From: Flavobacterium sp.
Lineage (GTDB): Bacteria; Bacteroidota; Bacteroidia; Flavobacteriales; Flavobacteriaceae
Direction of reading: 5' to 3'
Assembly: GCA_003497625.1 (NCBI GenBank)
Contig: DNNO01000021.1
Coordinates: forward strand, 227,602-291,601
Length of the DNA stretch: 64,000 nt
The position numbers and the translations under genes were made by a program. A model generated the notes under the pieces. It was not told where the DNA came from. It worked only from the letters and a program-made list of their open reading frames with translations, and did no database searches. The stretch's first letter is position 1, and the number at the start of each line of letters is the position of its first letter. Below, in pieces: positions 18,350 to 26,792 of the stretch.

Positions 18350-18410
18350 TTCCTAATTTTATAAGATTGTGTTATAAAAGTAGGAAAAAGTTAGAATGAT
18401 TTTAAAAAAT

Positions 18411-18884
18411 CTAAAACAAACTTTCTTGTTTTACCGGATTTTCGTGTTCGAGCAGCCATTTTTTGCGCCATAATCCTCCGGCATATCCTGTTAAAGAGCC
18501 ATCAGAACCTATTACACGATGACACGGAACCACAATCCAAAGTGGATTTTTTCCATTGGCAGAAGCAACTGCGCGAATTGCTTTTACATCTCCTAATTTT
18601 TTTGATAATTCTAAATAGGAACACGTTTTTCCATAAGGAATTTTTAACAATTCTTGCCAAACTTTTTGTTGAAAATCAGTTCCTGTTGGATTAATTTTAA
18701 ATGAAAACTCAGTTCTTTTTCCATTAAAATAGTCTTGAAGTTGTAAAACAGCCTCTTTTAATTCCTTCGGAATTTTTGTAGAAATTTCAATGTCTTCATT
18801 CATCACATGAATTTTTGAAATTCCGTTTTCATCTCCCTGAATTTCTGTACAACCAAGCGGTGTATTTATGATGACTGTTTCCAT
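18411..18884 (-). CDS. ogt: Methylated-DNA-protein-cysteine methyltransferase
   Basis: This protein repairs O6-alkylguanine by moving the alkyl group to its own cysteine. The active site VVPCHRVIGSDG is near residue 122, and GTDFQQKVWQELLKIPYG marks the DNA-binding helix region. At 157 aa it is an Ogt-type single-domain protein without the AdaA/AdaB regulatory part. It is preceded by a terminator that isolates it from the upstream DUF1573 gene. Confidence 0.95.
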   Translation of the reverse strand: METVIINTPLGCTEIQGDENGISKIHVMNEDIEISTKIPKELKEAVLQLQDYFNGKRTEFSFKINPTGTDFQQKVWQELLKIPYGKTCSYLELSKKLGDVKAIRAVASANGKNPLWIVVPCHRVIGSDGSLTGYAGGLWRKKWLLEHENPVKQESLF

Positions 18885-18892
18885 TTTGTAAA

Positions 18893-18925
18893 TATAAAAA
18901 AACCACCTTTTGACAGGTGGTTTAA
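18893..18925 (-). terminator. Terminator of the DUF1573 gene
   Basis: AACCACCT at 18901-18908 pairs with AGGTGGTT at 18915-18922. Read on the minus strand it is followed by seven Ts. Confidence 0.8.
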
Positions 18926-18955
18926 TAAGATGTAAAAGCTGAATTAATAATATTG

Positions 18956-19441
18956 TTAAGATTTAATCTCTTCTTTTTTCTCAGTAGCTGGCTCTAATAC
19001 TTTTCCTTTGAAAGATAAAGTTTTTACTGCTTCAGCACCGTTTTCAGTAGTTGTAATTGTTACTGATTTTTGAAATTGACCACCAGATGCAGCATTAAAA
19101 GTAGCGGCAACCATTCCTTTTTCTCCTGGTTTAATTGGAGTTTTTGTATAATTTGCAGCAGTACAACCACAAGCTGGTCTTACATTTGTAATTAAGATAG
19201 TTTCTTTTGTAGTGTTTGTAAAAGAAAATTCATAAGTAACTGGTTTTCCTTTTTCAATATCTCCAAAATCATGCATTTCTTGATCCCATTTAATGTTTGA
19301 TTGTTTTGGAGCTACAGGAGTTTTAACTTCCGTTGGAGTAACTTGAATTGCTTTAGCAGTTTCTATTTTTGCATCTTTTAATTGTGCAAATGAAGCACTA
19401 GCTATAAATAAAGCTACAATTGATAATTTAATTGATTTCAT
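18956..19441 (-). CDS. Secreted DUF1573 protein
   Basis: I start at the ATG at 19441, which gives a clean signal peptide (MKSIKLSIVALFIASASFAQ); the frame runs 13 codons further upstream to a TTG. The 161 residues contain one DUF1573 domain, an Ig-like fold, with HDFGDIEKGKPVTYEF and PACGCTAANY. The paired Cys of CGC is conserved in the family. The protein is periplasmic or surface-exposed with unknown function. A TAGTTTTG box lies 37 bases upstream and a terminator follows. Confidence 0.85.
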   Translation of the reverse strand: MKSIKLSIVALFIASASFAQLKDAKIETAKAIQVTPTEVKTPVAPKQSNIKWDQEMHDFGDIEKGKPVTYEFSFTNTTKETILITNVRPACGCTAANYTKTPIKPGEKGMVAATFNAASGGQFQKSVTITTTENGAEAVKTLSFKGKVLEPATEKKEEIKS

Positions 19442-19477
19442 ACTGTATATGTTTTTAGTTATTTTAAATTTGTTATA

Positions 19478-19485
19478 CAAAACTA
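19478..19485 (-). promoter_or_regulatory. -7 box before DUF1573 gene
   Basis: On the minus strand this reads TAGTTTTG, matching TAnnTTTG, 37 bases before the chosen start. No -33 element is evident. Confidence 0.35.
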
Positions 19486-19586
19486 AAAAACTTTTAAACG
19501 GGTGTTGTTAATTAAATTTTAATGATTGTTAATGACATGTTAATAGGGATTTTTAGACCCACATTTTTTGTAATATCGAACTCATT

Positions 19587-20855
19587 ATGAAGTTTAACAG
19601 ATTTAATACCGTAATTTTCATTGGGTTTTTAGCAATTGTTGGTGTTATCATCATGCAGTTGTTTTTACTCAATCAGGCCTATATTTTTGAGAAAAAAGAT
19701 ATGGAAGATAAAATCCATTTTGCTTTGCAAGATGTGGTGGAAAAAATTTATAGAGATAATAAATCAGAATTACCAATTACCAATCAAATTAAGAAAGTTT
19801 CTGAAAACTACTTTATAGTTAACGTTAACGATGTTTTTGAAAACAGAATCTTAGAACAATATTTAAAGCTTGAATTTGAAAAAGTAAAACTCGAACTTGA
19901 CTTTGAATATGCTATTTATGACTGTAGTTCAGATGAAATGGTTTACGGAAATTACATTTCGATTAACGGAAAATCGGAGAAATTTTGTGAAGATTGTTTT
20001 TCAAAAAATAGCGATTTAACGTATTATTTTGCAGTGCGTTTTCCACATATTGAACAAACCTATTTTAAAAGTCTATCGCAATATTGGATATTTACAGGCG
20101 TGTTGTTCCTGGTTTTAATTATTTATGTTTACTCGGTATTTTTAATGTTGCAGCAAAAAAGATATACTGATTTGCAAAAGGATTTCATTAATAATATGAC
20201 ACATGAGTTTAAAACACCTTTAGCTTCTATTTTGATTGCTTCAAATTATGCCAATACACAAAAAGAAATTGTTGATAATCCAAGATTGTCAAAATACATG
20301 CAAATCATCATCAATCAAAGCAATAAACTAAACCAACACATTGAGAAAATTTTGTACGTAGCCAAAACTGAAAGCAAGCAAATTGTTTTGGATAAAACTA
20401 AAGTAGATGTAAAAGTATTACTCGAATTGGTTAAGGAAAATATCGTTTTAAAGCATCAGAAAGAAATAAAAATAGACATTCAATTAGAGCGTGATTATAT
20501 AATTCAAGCTGATGAATTTCACTTTTATAATGTGCTTTATAATATTATGGATAATGCGGTTAAATATTCGGGTTTAAACCCAATAATCCAAATTCAATCC
20601 AAAGAAAATGAGAAAGGACTACTTTTAAAATTTTCGGATAATGGAGTCGGAATTCCAGCTAATGATTTACCATTTGTGTTTGATAAATTTTTTAGAGTTG
20701 CACGAGAAGATAGTAAAGATATTGAAGGATTTGGTATTGGACTTTCGTATGTAAAACGTGTTTGCGAATGGCATAAATGGAAAGTTTTTGCAACGAATAA
20801 TGAAGAAAAAGGAATTACAATATCCATCCAAATAAATAAAAACGATTATGAGTAA
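19587..20855 (+). CDS. Sensor histidine kinase
   Basis: This is the membrane sensor of a two-component pair. Two membrane segments (about 8-28 and 170-192) enclose a periplasmic sensor region of about 140 residues with no recognised domain. The dimerisation helix has the phospho-acceptor His in NMTHEFKTPLAS (about 207). The ATPase domain has an N box near YNIMDNAVKYS, DNGVGIP and GFGIGLSYV. The stop overlaps the response-regulator start by 8 bases, so the two are coupled. The stimulus is unknown; RprX-type kinases of Bacteroidota have this layout. Confidence 0.92.
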   Translation: MKFNRFNTVIFIGFLAIVGVIIMQLFLLNQAYIFEKKDMEDKIHFALQDVVEKIYRDNKSELPITNQIKKVSENYFIVNVNDVFENRILEQYLKLEFEKVKLELDFEYAIYDCSSDEMVYGNYISINGKSEKFCEDCFSKNSDLTYYFAVRFPHIEQTYFKSLSQYWIFTGVLFLVLIIYVYSVFLMLQQKRYTDLQKDFINNMTHEFKTPLASILIASNYANTQKEIVDNPRLSKYMQIIINQSNKLNQHIEKILYVAKTESKQIVLDKTKVDVKVLLELVKENIVLKHQKEIKIDIQLERDYIIQADEFHFYNVLYNIMDNAVKYSGLNPIIQIQSKENEKGLLLKFSDNGVGIPANDLPFVFDKFFRVAREDSKDIEGFGIGLSYVKRVCEWHKWKVFATNNEEKGITISIQINKNDYE

Positions 20856-21534
20856 GAAACGTATTTTGTATGTAGAAGACGACGAAACCCTAGCGTTTTT
20901 AACTTCCGATAATTTAGAACAGCATTTTGAAGTTGTGCATTGCAACAATGGGAAAGAAGCATTTCAACTGTTTTGTAAAGAAACGTTTGATTTGTGTGTT
21001 TTGGATATTATGTTGCCCGATATGGACGGATTTGAAATTGCAACCGAAATTAGAAAGCGCAATCAGGAAATTCCGATTATTTTTCTATCGGCAAAAACCA
21101 TGAAAGAAGACCGAATTAAAGGTTTGAAATTGGGTGCCGATGATTATTTGGTAAAACCATATTCGATAGAAGAATTAATTTTAAAAATAGAAATTTTCTT
21201 AAACCGAAGTCAGAAATCAACCGATAATTCAACACAAAAACAATATACTTTTGGAAGTTTTCAATTTGAACCCGAAAATTATTTGTTGAAAAATGACAGC
21301 CAAAAAATCACGTTAACCGAAAGAGAAGCATCGTTACTCAAATTGTTTTTAGACAACCCAAATACGGTTTTAAAACGTGAAAAAATCCTAATGGAATTAT
21401 GGGGAAGCGATGATTATTTCCTTGGTAGAAGTTTGGATGTTTTCATTTCAAGATTACGAAAAATCATAAAAGAAGAAACCCACGTGAGAATAGAAAACAT
21501 TCCGCGCGTGGGCTTTAAATTGGTAGTTGAATAA
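20848..21534 (+). CDS. OmpR-family response regulator
   Basis: The receiver domain has the phospho-acceptor Asp53 in VLDIMLPDMDG, an acidic pair at the N-terminus (EDDE) and the switch Lys in YLVKPYS. The C-terminal winged helix (about 130-228) ends with SRLRKIIKEE and GFKLVVE. At 228 aa it is a standard OmpR/PhoB-type regulator. It overlaps the kinase gene by 8 bases and is the last gene of the operon. Confidence 0.93.
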   Translation: MSKKRILYVEDDETLAFLTSDNLEQHFEVVHCNNGKEAFQLFCKETFDLCVLDIMLPDMDGFEIATEIRKRNQEIPIIFLSAKTMKEDRIKGLKLGADDYLVKPYSIEELILKIEIFLNRSQKSTDNSTQKQYTFGSFQFEPENYLLKNDSQKITLTEREASLLKLFLDNPNTVLKREKILMELWGSDDYFLGRSLDVFISRLRKIIKEETHVRIENIPRVGFKLVVE

Positions 21535-21539
21535 TATTT

Positions 21540-21953
21540 TTATTCGAAACTCATCATATATACTTCTAAAGCTTTACGTTCTTCAGCCGTCATAGCTTTG
21601 GTAATAGCAAAGTTGGTTTTCATGGTTTCATATTGTGTTGGGTCAACAATTGGTTCTCCTTCTTCGTTGATGAAAGCAGCAATACTGGCTCCTTTTTCTT
21701 TGTAAATCTTAGCAATTTCTTTTATTGATGGTCCAATAACTTTCGTATCTGGTTTATGACATGCTGTACACGTTCCTTTCCCTTCAAAAAGTTCTTGCCC
21801 TTTAGCAAATAATGGATCAACTGTTGTCTCTGTGGTTGCCTCAGTTTTTTCTTCAACTGGATTTTCGTAAGCATCCGTTTCTTTTTTTTCACCACAGTTG
21901 GTTAAAGAAATGGCTAATGAAAAAACAGCAAACGATTTTAATATAAGTTTCAT
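21540..21953 (-). CDS. Cytochrome c lipoprotein
   Basis: A signal peptide with lipobox ISLTNC is followed by an acidic, Thr/Glu-rich linker and a class I cytochrome c domain with haem-binding CTACH. KTNFAITKAMT carries a possible Met ligand. At 137 aa it is a small single-haem protein, presumably on the periplasmic face of a membrane, carrying electrons to an oxidase or peroxidase. It is 69 bases downstream of hemB on the same strand. Confidence 0.85.
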   Translation of the reverse strand: MKLILKSFAVFSLAISLTNCGEKKETDAYENPVEEKTEATTETTVDPLFAKGQELFEGKGTCTACHKPDTKVIGPSIKEIAKIYKEKGASIAAFINEEGEPIVDPTQYETMKTNFAITKAMTAEERKALEVYMMSFE

Positions 21954-22022
21954 TTTGATATGATTTAGAAATATCGATAAAATTACAATATCGATTTTAC
22001 TTAGTTTGTGACAAATGTCACA

Positions 22023-23021
22023 TTACTTTTTATTTAATAAAATGGCTGCTTCTTTTGCAAAATAAGTTGAAATCAAACTCGCACCCGCTCTTTTGATACA
22101 CATTAATTGTTCCATCATAATTTTGTCGTGATCTAACCAACCTCTTTCAGAAGCAGCTTTAATCATAGCATATTCTCCTGAAACATGAAAAACAGTTACC
22201 GGAACATCTACAGCATTTTTCACTTCACGAACGATATCTAAATAGGCAATTCCAGGTTTAACCATAACCATATCGGCACCTTCTTCCACATCCCAAAGAG
22301 CTTCTTTAACCGCTTCAATACGATTTGCATAATCCATTTGGTAGGTTTTTTTGTCTTTAGGCACTTCTACATCAGCATCTTTTGGAGCTGAATCCAAAGC
22401 ATCACGAAACGGGCCATAAAACGCCGAAGCATATTTAGCCGAATAACTCATGATTCCCACATTGTGAAATCCAGCAGCATCTAAACCTTGACGTAAACGT
22501 AAAACACGACCATCCATCATATCGCTAGGCGCAACAAAATCGGCACCCGCTTTTGCGTGAGAAACGGCCATTTTTACCAAGGCATCATTAGTAGCATCAT
22601 TAGCTACATCACCTTTTTCAATGATACCATCGTGACCATAAATGGAATACGGGTCTAAAGCCACATCAGGCATTACAATCATTTCTGGACAAGCCGCTTT
22701 GATAGCACGAATGGCTCTTTGCATCAAACCATTATCGTTCCAAGCTTCTTTTCCGGTATTGTCTTTTAAATCATCGCTTACTTTTACATAAATGTTTACC
22801 GCGCGAATTCCTAATGCATATAATTCTTTCACTTCTTCCACCGTTAAATCTAATGTGCGACGGAAAATTCCTGGCATAGAAGGGATTTCTACTTTTGTGT
22901 TTTCACCTTCCATGATAAACATCGGAAACATAAAATCAGCAGGACTCAAGCTGGTTTCGCGAACTAAACTTCTTATAGATTCGTTTACTCTTAAACGACG
23001 ACCTCTGTGTAATGGAAACAT
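22023..23021 (-). CDS. hemB: Porphobilinogen synthase (ALA dehydratase)
   Basis: HemB joins two 5-aminolaevulinate molecules into porphobilinogen. The Schiff-base lysine is in VMVKPGIAYLD (about 249), with the second active-site Lys in SAKYASAFYGPF (about 196). At the position where zinc enzymes have a three-Cys cluster the sequence reads DVALDPYSIYGHDG, with no cysteines, so this is a Mg-type or zinc-independent enzyme. The 332 aa are full length. It is collinear with hemF but separated from it by an opposite-strand helicase gene. Confidence 0.95.
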   Translation of the reverse strand: MFPLHRGRRLRVNESIRSLVRETSLSPADFMFPMFIMEGENTKVEIPSMPGIFRRTLDLTVEEVKELYALGIRAVNIYVKVSDDLKDNTGKEAWNDNGLMQRAIRAIKAACPEMIVMPDVALDPYSIYGHDGIIEKGDVANDATNDALVKMAVSHAKAGADFVAPSDMMDGRVLRLRQGLDAAGFHNVGIMSYSAKYASAFYGPFRDALDSAPKDADVEVPKDKKTYQMDYANRIEAVKEALWDVEEGADMVMVKPGIAYLDIVREVKNAVDVPVTVFHVSGEYAMIKAASERGWLDHDKIMMEQLMCIKRAGASLISTYFAKEAAILLNKK

Positions 23022-23028
23022 AATTTGT

Positions 23029-23036
23029 TATATTTG
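23029..23036 (+). promoter_or_regulatory. -7 box before helicase gene
   Basis: TATATTTG lies 28 bases before the helicase ATG, in the 43-base gap between divergent hemB and the helicase. No clear -33 was found. Confidence 0.35.
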
Positions 23037-23064
23037 AAGCAAAGTTAAAAAATATATAGGTTAT

Positions 23065-25674
23065 ATGCCTTTTAAAGAATTAAAGTTTTGTTATAATTGG
23101 AGAAGTTATCAAGAAAAATTTCTTTCACAGTTTCAGTCTCATATTACAGATAATCATCTTCATGTAATTGCGCCTCCAGGTTCTGGAAAGACTATTTTAG
23201 GATTAGAAATAATGCGCCGATTGAATAAGAAAACCTTAATATTGAGCCCAACTTTAACAATTAGAAATCAATGGTACGAAAGACTTCAAAGTTTTTTTTC
23301 AAATAACAATAATTTTGAAAATTATTCTTTTGATATCAATGAACCAAAAGATGTAATTTTTTCAACCTATCAATCGTTGCATTCTTTTTTTAAGAAATGT
23401 AAATCCAAAGAAGATTATTTTGAATATTTTGAGAAAAACAATATAGAAGTTTTAATTTTAGACGAAGCGCACCATCTTAAAAATGAATGGTGGAAATGTT
23501 TGAATGAATTAAAAGAACATCAAAAGCAAACGGTTGTAGCTTTAACAGCAACACCACCTTATGATAGCGATGCATTAGAAGTGACTAAATATTTCAAACT
23601 GTGTGCAGATATTGATGATGAAATTTCAATTCCAGATTTAATTAAAGAAGGCGATTTATGTCCACATCAAGACTATGTATATTTTTCTAAACCAACCGAT
23701 GTAGAAATAAACTTTATTACTGACTTTAGATTAAAGGTAGCTTCATTTTTTGATTCGCTTGAATTTAACTCTGAATTAATGGGTGTTATTGAAAGCCATA
23801 GATTTGTTACAAAAGCACCTTTATTTACCTCTGAAATATATAACAACCCAGAGTATTTTTCTGCATTATTGATTTATCTAAATCATTGTAAAAAAGAGAT
23901 TGCCATCGAAAACTTTTACATTTTAGGATTTGATAAAAAGGATAAAATTGAAATTCCAAAATTTGATTTGCAATGGGCTCAAGTATTACTTCAAAGCATC
24001 CTATTTACCGACAGAAAAAATTTAATTGATGAAGAAGTCTTTCTTGAAAAGATTGAAAATTATGTTAGAAAAATTCATGCCATTGAAGAAGGATTCGTCG
24101 ATTTTGTTGGAACAAAAAAATTATATCGATCATTATCTAATAGTAGTAGTAAACTTTCGAGTATTGTTTCGATCATTGAAAATGAAAGAAGAAATTTAGA
24201 CAAGAATTTAAGAGCTGTAATTCTAACCGATTATATTAAAAAAGAGTTTCTAACGGTTTCTAATAATGAAGAAATAGGCAGGTTAGGAGTACTTCCGATT
24301 TTTCACCGTCTTAGAAAAATTTTACCTAAAAATGAAATTGCAGTTTTAACAGGTTCTATTGTAATTGTTCATAACGATTTAAAAAATGAAATATCAGAGC
24401 AGATTGAATGTTCTTTTGAATCGTTAGAAGTTGATAATGAATTTTATGTCATAAAAATTAATGGCTCATCCAATCAAATAGTTAAAATTATTACTAACTT
24501 ATTTGAGCAAGGTAAAATTAACACAGTAATTGGAACAAAATCACTTTTAGGAGAAGGTTGGGATGCACCATCGATAAACACTTTAATTTTAGCTTCATTT
24601 GTTGGTTCATTTGTCTCTTCAAATCAAATGCGAGGTAGAGCAATTCGTTCACTGAAAGGCAACAAAAATAAAACAGGTAATATTTGGCATTTAGTCTGTT
24701 TGGACGCATCGGATAAATATGGAGGAAGTGATATTGCTACTTTAAAAAGAAGATTCGATTCTTATGTAGGTATTTCAAGTAAAGAACCAATCATTATTGA
24801 AAGTGGAATTGACCGATTAAATTTACCAACGTACTTTGATAATTTCCAATTTGAAACTTTTAATGAAGAAACTTTAAAAGCATCAGAAAATAGAGGTTTT
24901 TTAATTAAAGCTTGGAGCGAAGCAGTTAACAAAGGAGCTACATTATCAAGAGAAATCAAACAATATTACCAAGGCGAAAATGAATACCAGCTTGAAAAGC
25001 AACAAAAATTTAAAGACGTTATCAAAACCTCATTTGCAGAAATCACAATTGGTTTATCATTGTTTTTACCGCAGTTTTTAATCAAAAATTTGAATGTTTT
25101 ATTGACCAAGGGAATGTTAGCTTTTATTTATGTGTTAATAACTGGATTAGGAATTACTTTCGGTGTTAAATCATACAAAGCAATTAAGGCATATATTCAG
25201 TTTGGTTATTTGCATAAAGATTTAGAAAAAATTGGACAAACTCTTGTTGATGCTATGATTGAAAACAACTTTTTTGCAACTCCAAAAAATCAAATAACTT
25301 TACAATCTTATTTAAATTCTAATGGTGACGCTATTATTTCCATAAAAGGAGTTTCAGAATTTGAAAGTGCTTTATTCATAAATGCGATAGAACAAATTAT
25401 TCAGCCAATTCAAAACCCAAGATATTTAATAGTTAAAACCAATTGGTTTAGAAAGAATTTTGAGATTGAAAATTATTATTCGGTTCCCGATATTTTTGGA
25501 GATAAAAAAGCTAATATTTTAGTTTTTGAAAAACATTGGCAAAATCATATTGGCAAATCCAAAATCATATACACAAGATTTTTAGAAGGGCGAAAGTTAT
25601 TGTTGAAAGCTAGAATGTTCCATGTTAGTAATAGTTTTAAAGAGACCACAAAAAAAGCTGTGATTTGGAATTAA
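23065..25674 (+). CDS. SF2 DEAH helicase-like protein with C-terminal membrane hairpin
   Basis: The N-terminal half is a superfamily 2 ATPase: Walker A APPGSGKT (about 36-43), LILDEAHH (about 131-138) and ALTATPP (about 160). The second RecA domain has GTKSLLGEGWDAPSINTL (about 490) and an arginine-finger motif NQMRGRAIRS (about 516-525). About residues 655-720 hold two hydrophobic stretches (LSLFLPQFLI and MLAFIYVLITGLGITFG), and the last 150 residues have no recognised domain. No nuclease motif is visible. It resembles accessory or defence-type helicases, but I know of no firm assignment. It stands alone, in opposite orientation to the hem genes on both sides. Confidence 0.8.
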   Translation: MPFKELKFCYNWRSYQEKFLSQFQSHITDNHLHVIAPPGSGKTILGLEIMRRLNKKTLILSPTLTIRNQWYERLQSFFSNNNNFENYSFDINEPKDVIFSTYQSLHSFFKKCKSKEDYFEYFEKNNIEVLILDEAHHLKNEWWKCLNELKEHQKQTVVALTATPPYDSDALEVTKYFKLCADIDDEISIPDLIKEGDLCPHQDYVYFSKPTDVEINFITDFRLKVASFFDSLEFNSELMGVIESHRFVTKAPLFTSEIYNNPEYFSALLIYLNHCKKEIAIENFYILGFDKKDKIEIPKFDLQWAQVLLQSILFTDRKNLIDEEVFLEKIENYVRKIHAIEEGFVDFVGTKKLYRSLSNSSSKLSSIVSIIENERRNLDKNLRAVILTDYIKKEFLTVSNNEEIGRLGVLPIFHRLRKILPKNEIAVLTGSIVIVHNDLKNEISEQIECSFESLEVDNEFYVIKINGSSNQIVKIITNLFEQGKINTVIGTKSLLGEGWDAPSINTLILASFVGSFVSSNQMRGRAIRSLKGNKNKTGNIWHLVCLDASDKYGGSDIATLKRRFDSYVGISSKEPIIIESGIDRLNLPTYFDNFQFETFNEETLKASENRGFLIKAWSEAVNKGATLSREIKQYYQGENEYQLEKQQKFKDVIKTSFAEITIGLSLFLPQFLIKNLNVLLTKGMLAFIYVLITGLGITFGVKSYKAIKAYIQFGYLHKDLEKIGQTLVDAMIENNFFATPKNQITLQSYLNSNGDAIISIKGVSEFESALFINAIEQIIQPIQNPRYLIVKTNWFRKNFEIENYYSVPDIFGDKKANILVFEKHWQNHIGKSKIIYTRFLEGRKLLLKARMFHVSNSFKETTKKAVIWN

Positions 25675-25683
25675 TCACAGCTT
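25650..25683 (-). terminator. Terminator of hemF, inside the 3' end of the helicase gene
   Basis: AAGCTGTGATT at 25655-25665 pairs with AATCACAGCTT at 25673-25683, an 11-bp perfect stem. Read on the minus strand a run of seven Ts follows, which suits hemF. The left arm encodes the last codons of the helicase. Confidence 0.75.
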
Positions 25684-25688
25684 ATATT

Positions 25689-26591
25689 TTATATCCAGTC
25701 AATAGGTTCTTTTAAAACTTTTAGTAATTTTTCCTCTTCGCTTCCTGGTTCAGGATGATGGTCATATACCCATTGTACATGTGGTGGTAAACTCATCAAA
25801 ATACTTTCTATTCTTCCGTTGGTTTTTAGTCCGAAAAGTGTGCCTTTATCATGAACCAAATTGAATTCCACATAACGACCACGACGAATTTCTTGCCATG
25901 TGCGTTGCGCATCAGTATATGGTAAATCTTTTCTTTTTTCCACAACAGGAACATAAGCTTGTAAGAAAGAATTTCCAACTTCTGACACGAAATTAAACCA
26001 ATTTTCCATCGACATTTGCTCAGTTGCTTTTAAATAATCGAAAAACAAACCGCCAATTCCACGGGCTTCAAATCGGTGAGCGTTCCAAAAGTATTCGTCG
26101 CATTTCTTTTTATAGTTCGGATAAAATTCAGAATTATGTTTGTCGCAAGCGTTTTTACAAGTTTGATGAAAATGTTTTGCATCTTCTTCAAACAGATAAT
26201 AAGGTGTTAAATCTTGTCCGCCACCAAACCAAGAATTGATTACGTTTCCGTTATCATCATACATTTCAAAATAGCGCCAATTTGCATGAACGGTTGGTAC
26301 CATCGGATTTTTGGGATGAATTACTAAACTCAATCCGCAAGCGAAAAAATCAGCTTCTCCCACACCGAACATTTTTTGCATGGTATCAGGCAATGTGCCA
26401 TGAACGGCTGAAATATTTACACCACCTTTTTCAAAAACGTTTCCGTTTTCAATCACGCGTGTGCGACCGCCACCGCCTTCTGGTCGTTCCCAAATATCTT
26501 CTCGAAATTTGGTGCCGCCATCAATGTCTTCTAATCCTTTACAGATTTGATCTTGCAGGTTTTGTATGTAGGTGTAGAATTTATTTTTCAT
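25689..26591 (-). CDS. hemF: Oxygen-dependent coproporphyrinogen III oxidase
   Basis: HemF converts coproporphyrinogen III to protoporphyrinogen IX with molecular oxygen. Signature stretches are GGGRTRVIENG, WFGGGQDLTPYYLF (about 119-132) and RGRYVEFNLVHDKGT (about 244-258). The 300 aa are full length. Use of HemF rather than HemN indicates aerobic haem synthesis. It is flanked by opposite-strand genes on both sides, with its own terminator. Confidence 0.97.
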   Translation of the reverse strand: MKNKFYTYIQNLQDQICKGLEDIDGGTKFREDIWERPEGGGGRTRVIENGNVFEKGGVNISAVHGTLPDTMQKMFGVGEADFFACGLSLVIHPKNPMVPTVHANWRYFEMYDDNGNVINSWFGGGQDLTPYYLFEEDAKHFHQTCKNACDKHNSEFYPNYKKKCDEYFWNAHRFEARGIGGLFFDYLKATEQMSMENWFNFVSEVGNSFLQAYVPVVEKRKDLPYTDAQRTWQEIRRGRYVEFNLVHDKGTLFGLKTNGRIESILMSLPPHVQWVYDHHPEPGSEEEKLLKVLKEPIDWI

Positions 26592-26712
26592 TGATTTTTT
26601 TTGAAGGTAATACCAAGTCTAAAGTTCAGTTAGATTTGAAATGGATTACAAATTTATTAATTTCTTGTAACATATTTAACAAAAACTAAGGCATAAAGCC
26701 TAGAATTCTTTT

Positions 26713-26720
26713 TATTTTTG
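26713..26720 (+). promoter_or_regulatory. -7 box before T9SS protein gene
   Basis: TATTTTTG matches TAnnTTTG, 73 bases before the ATG at 26793, in the divergent gap with hemF. No clear -33 element. Confidence 0.35.
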
Positions 26721-26792
26721 TTTATTATGTCTAAATAACAATTTGATGATTTTATATTTTGATAATAATTGTTTTTAGAGAAAGAAAATATA

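Noticed and set aside
23065..25674. Type I or III restriction subunit
   Set aside because: Only the helicase motor is present. There are no methyltransferase or specificity genes beside it and no nuclease motif was seen.
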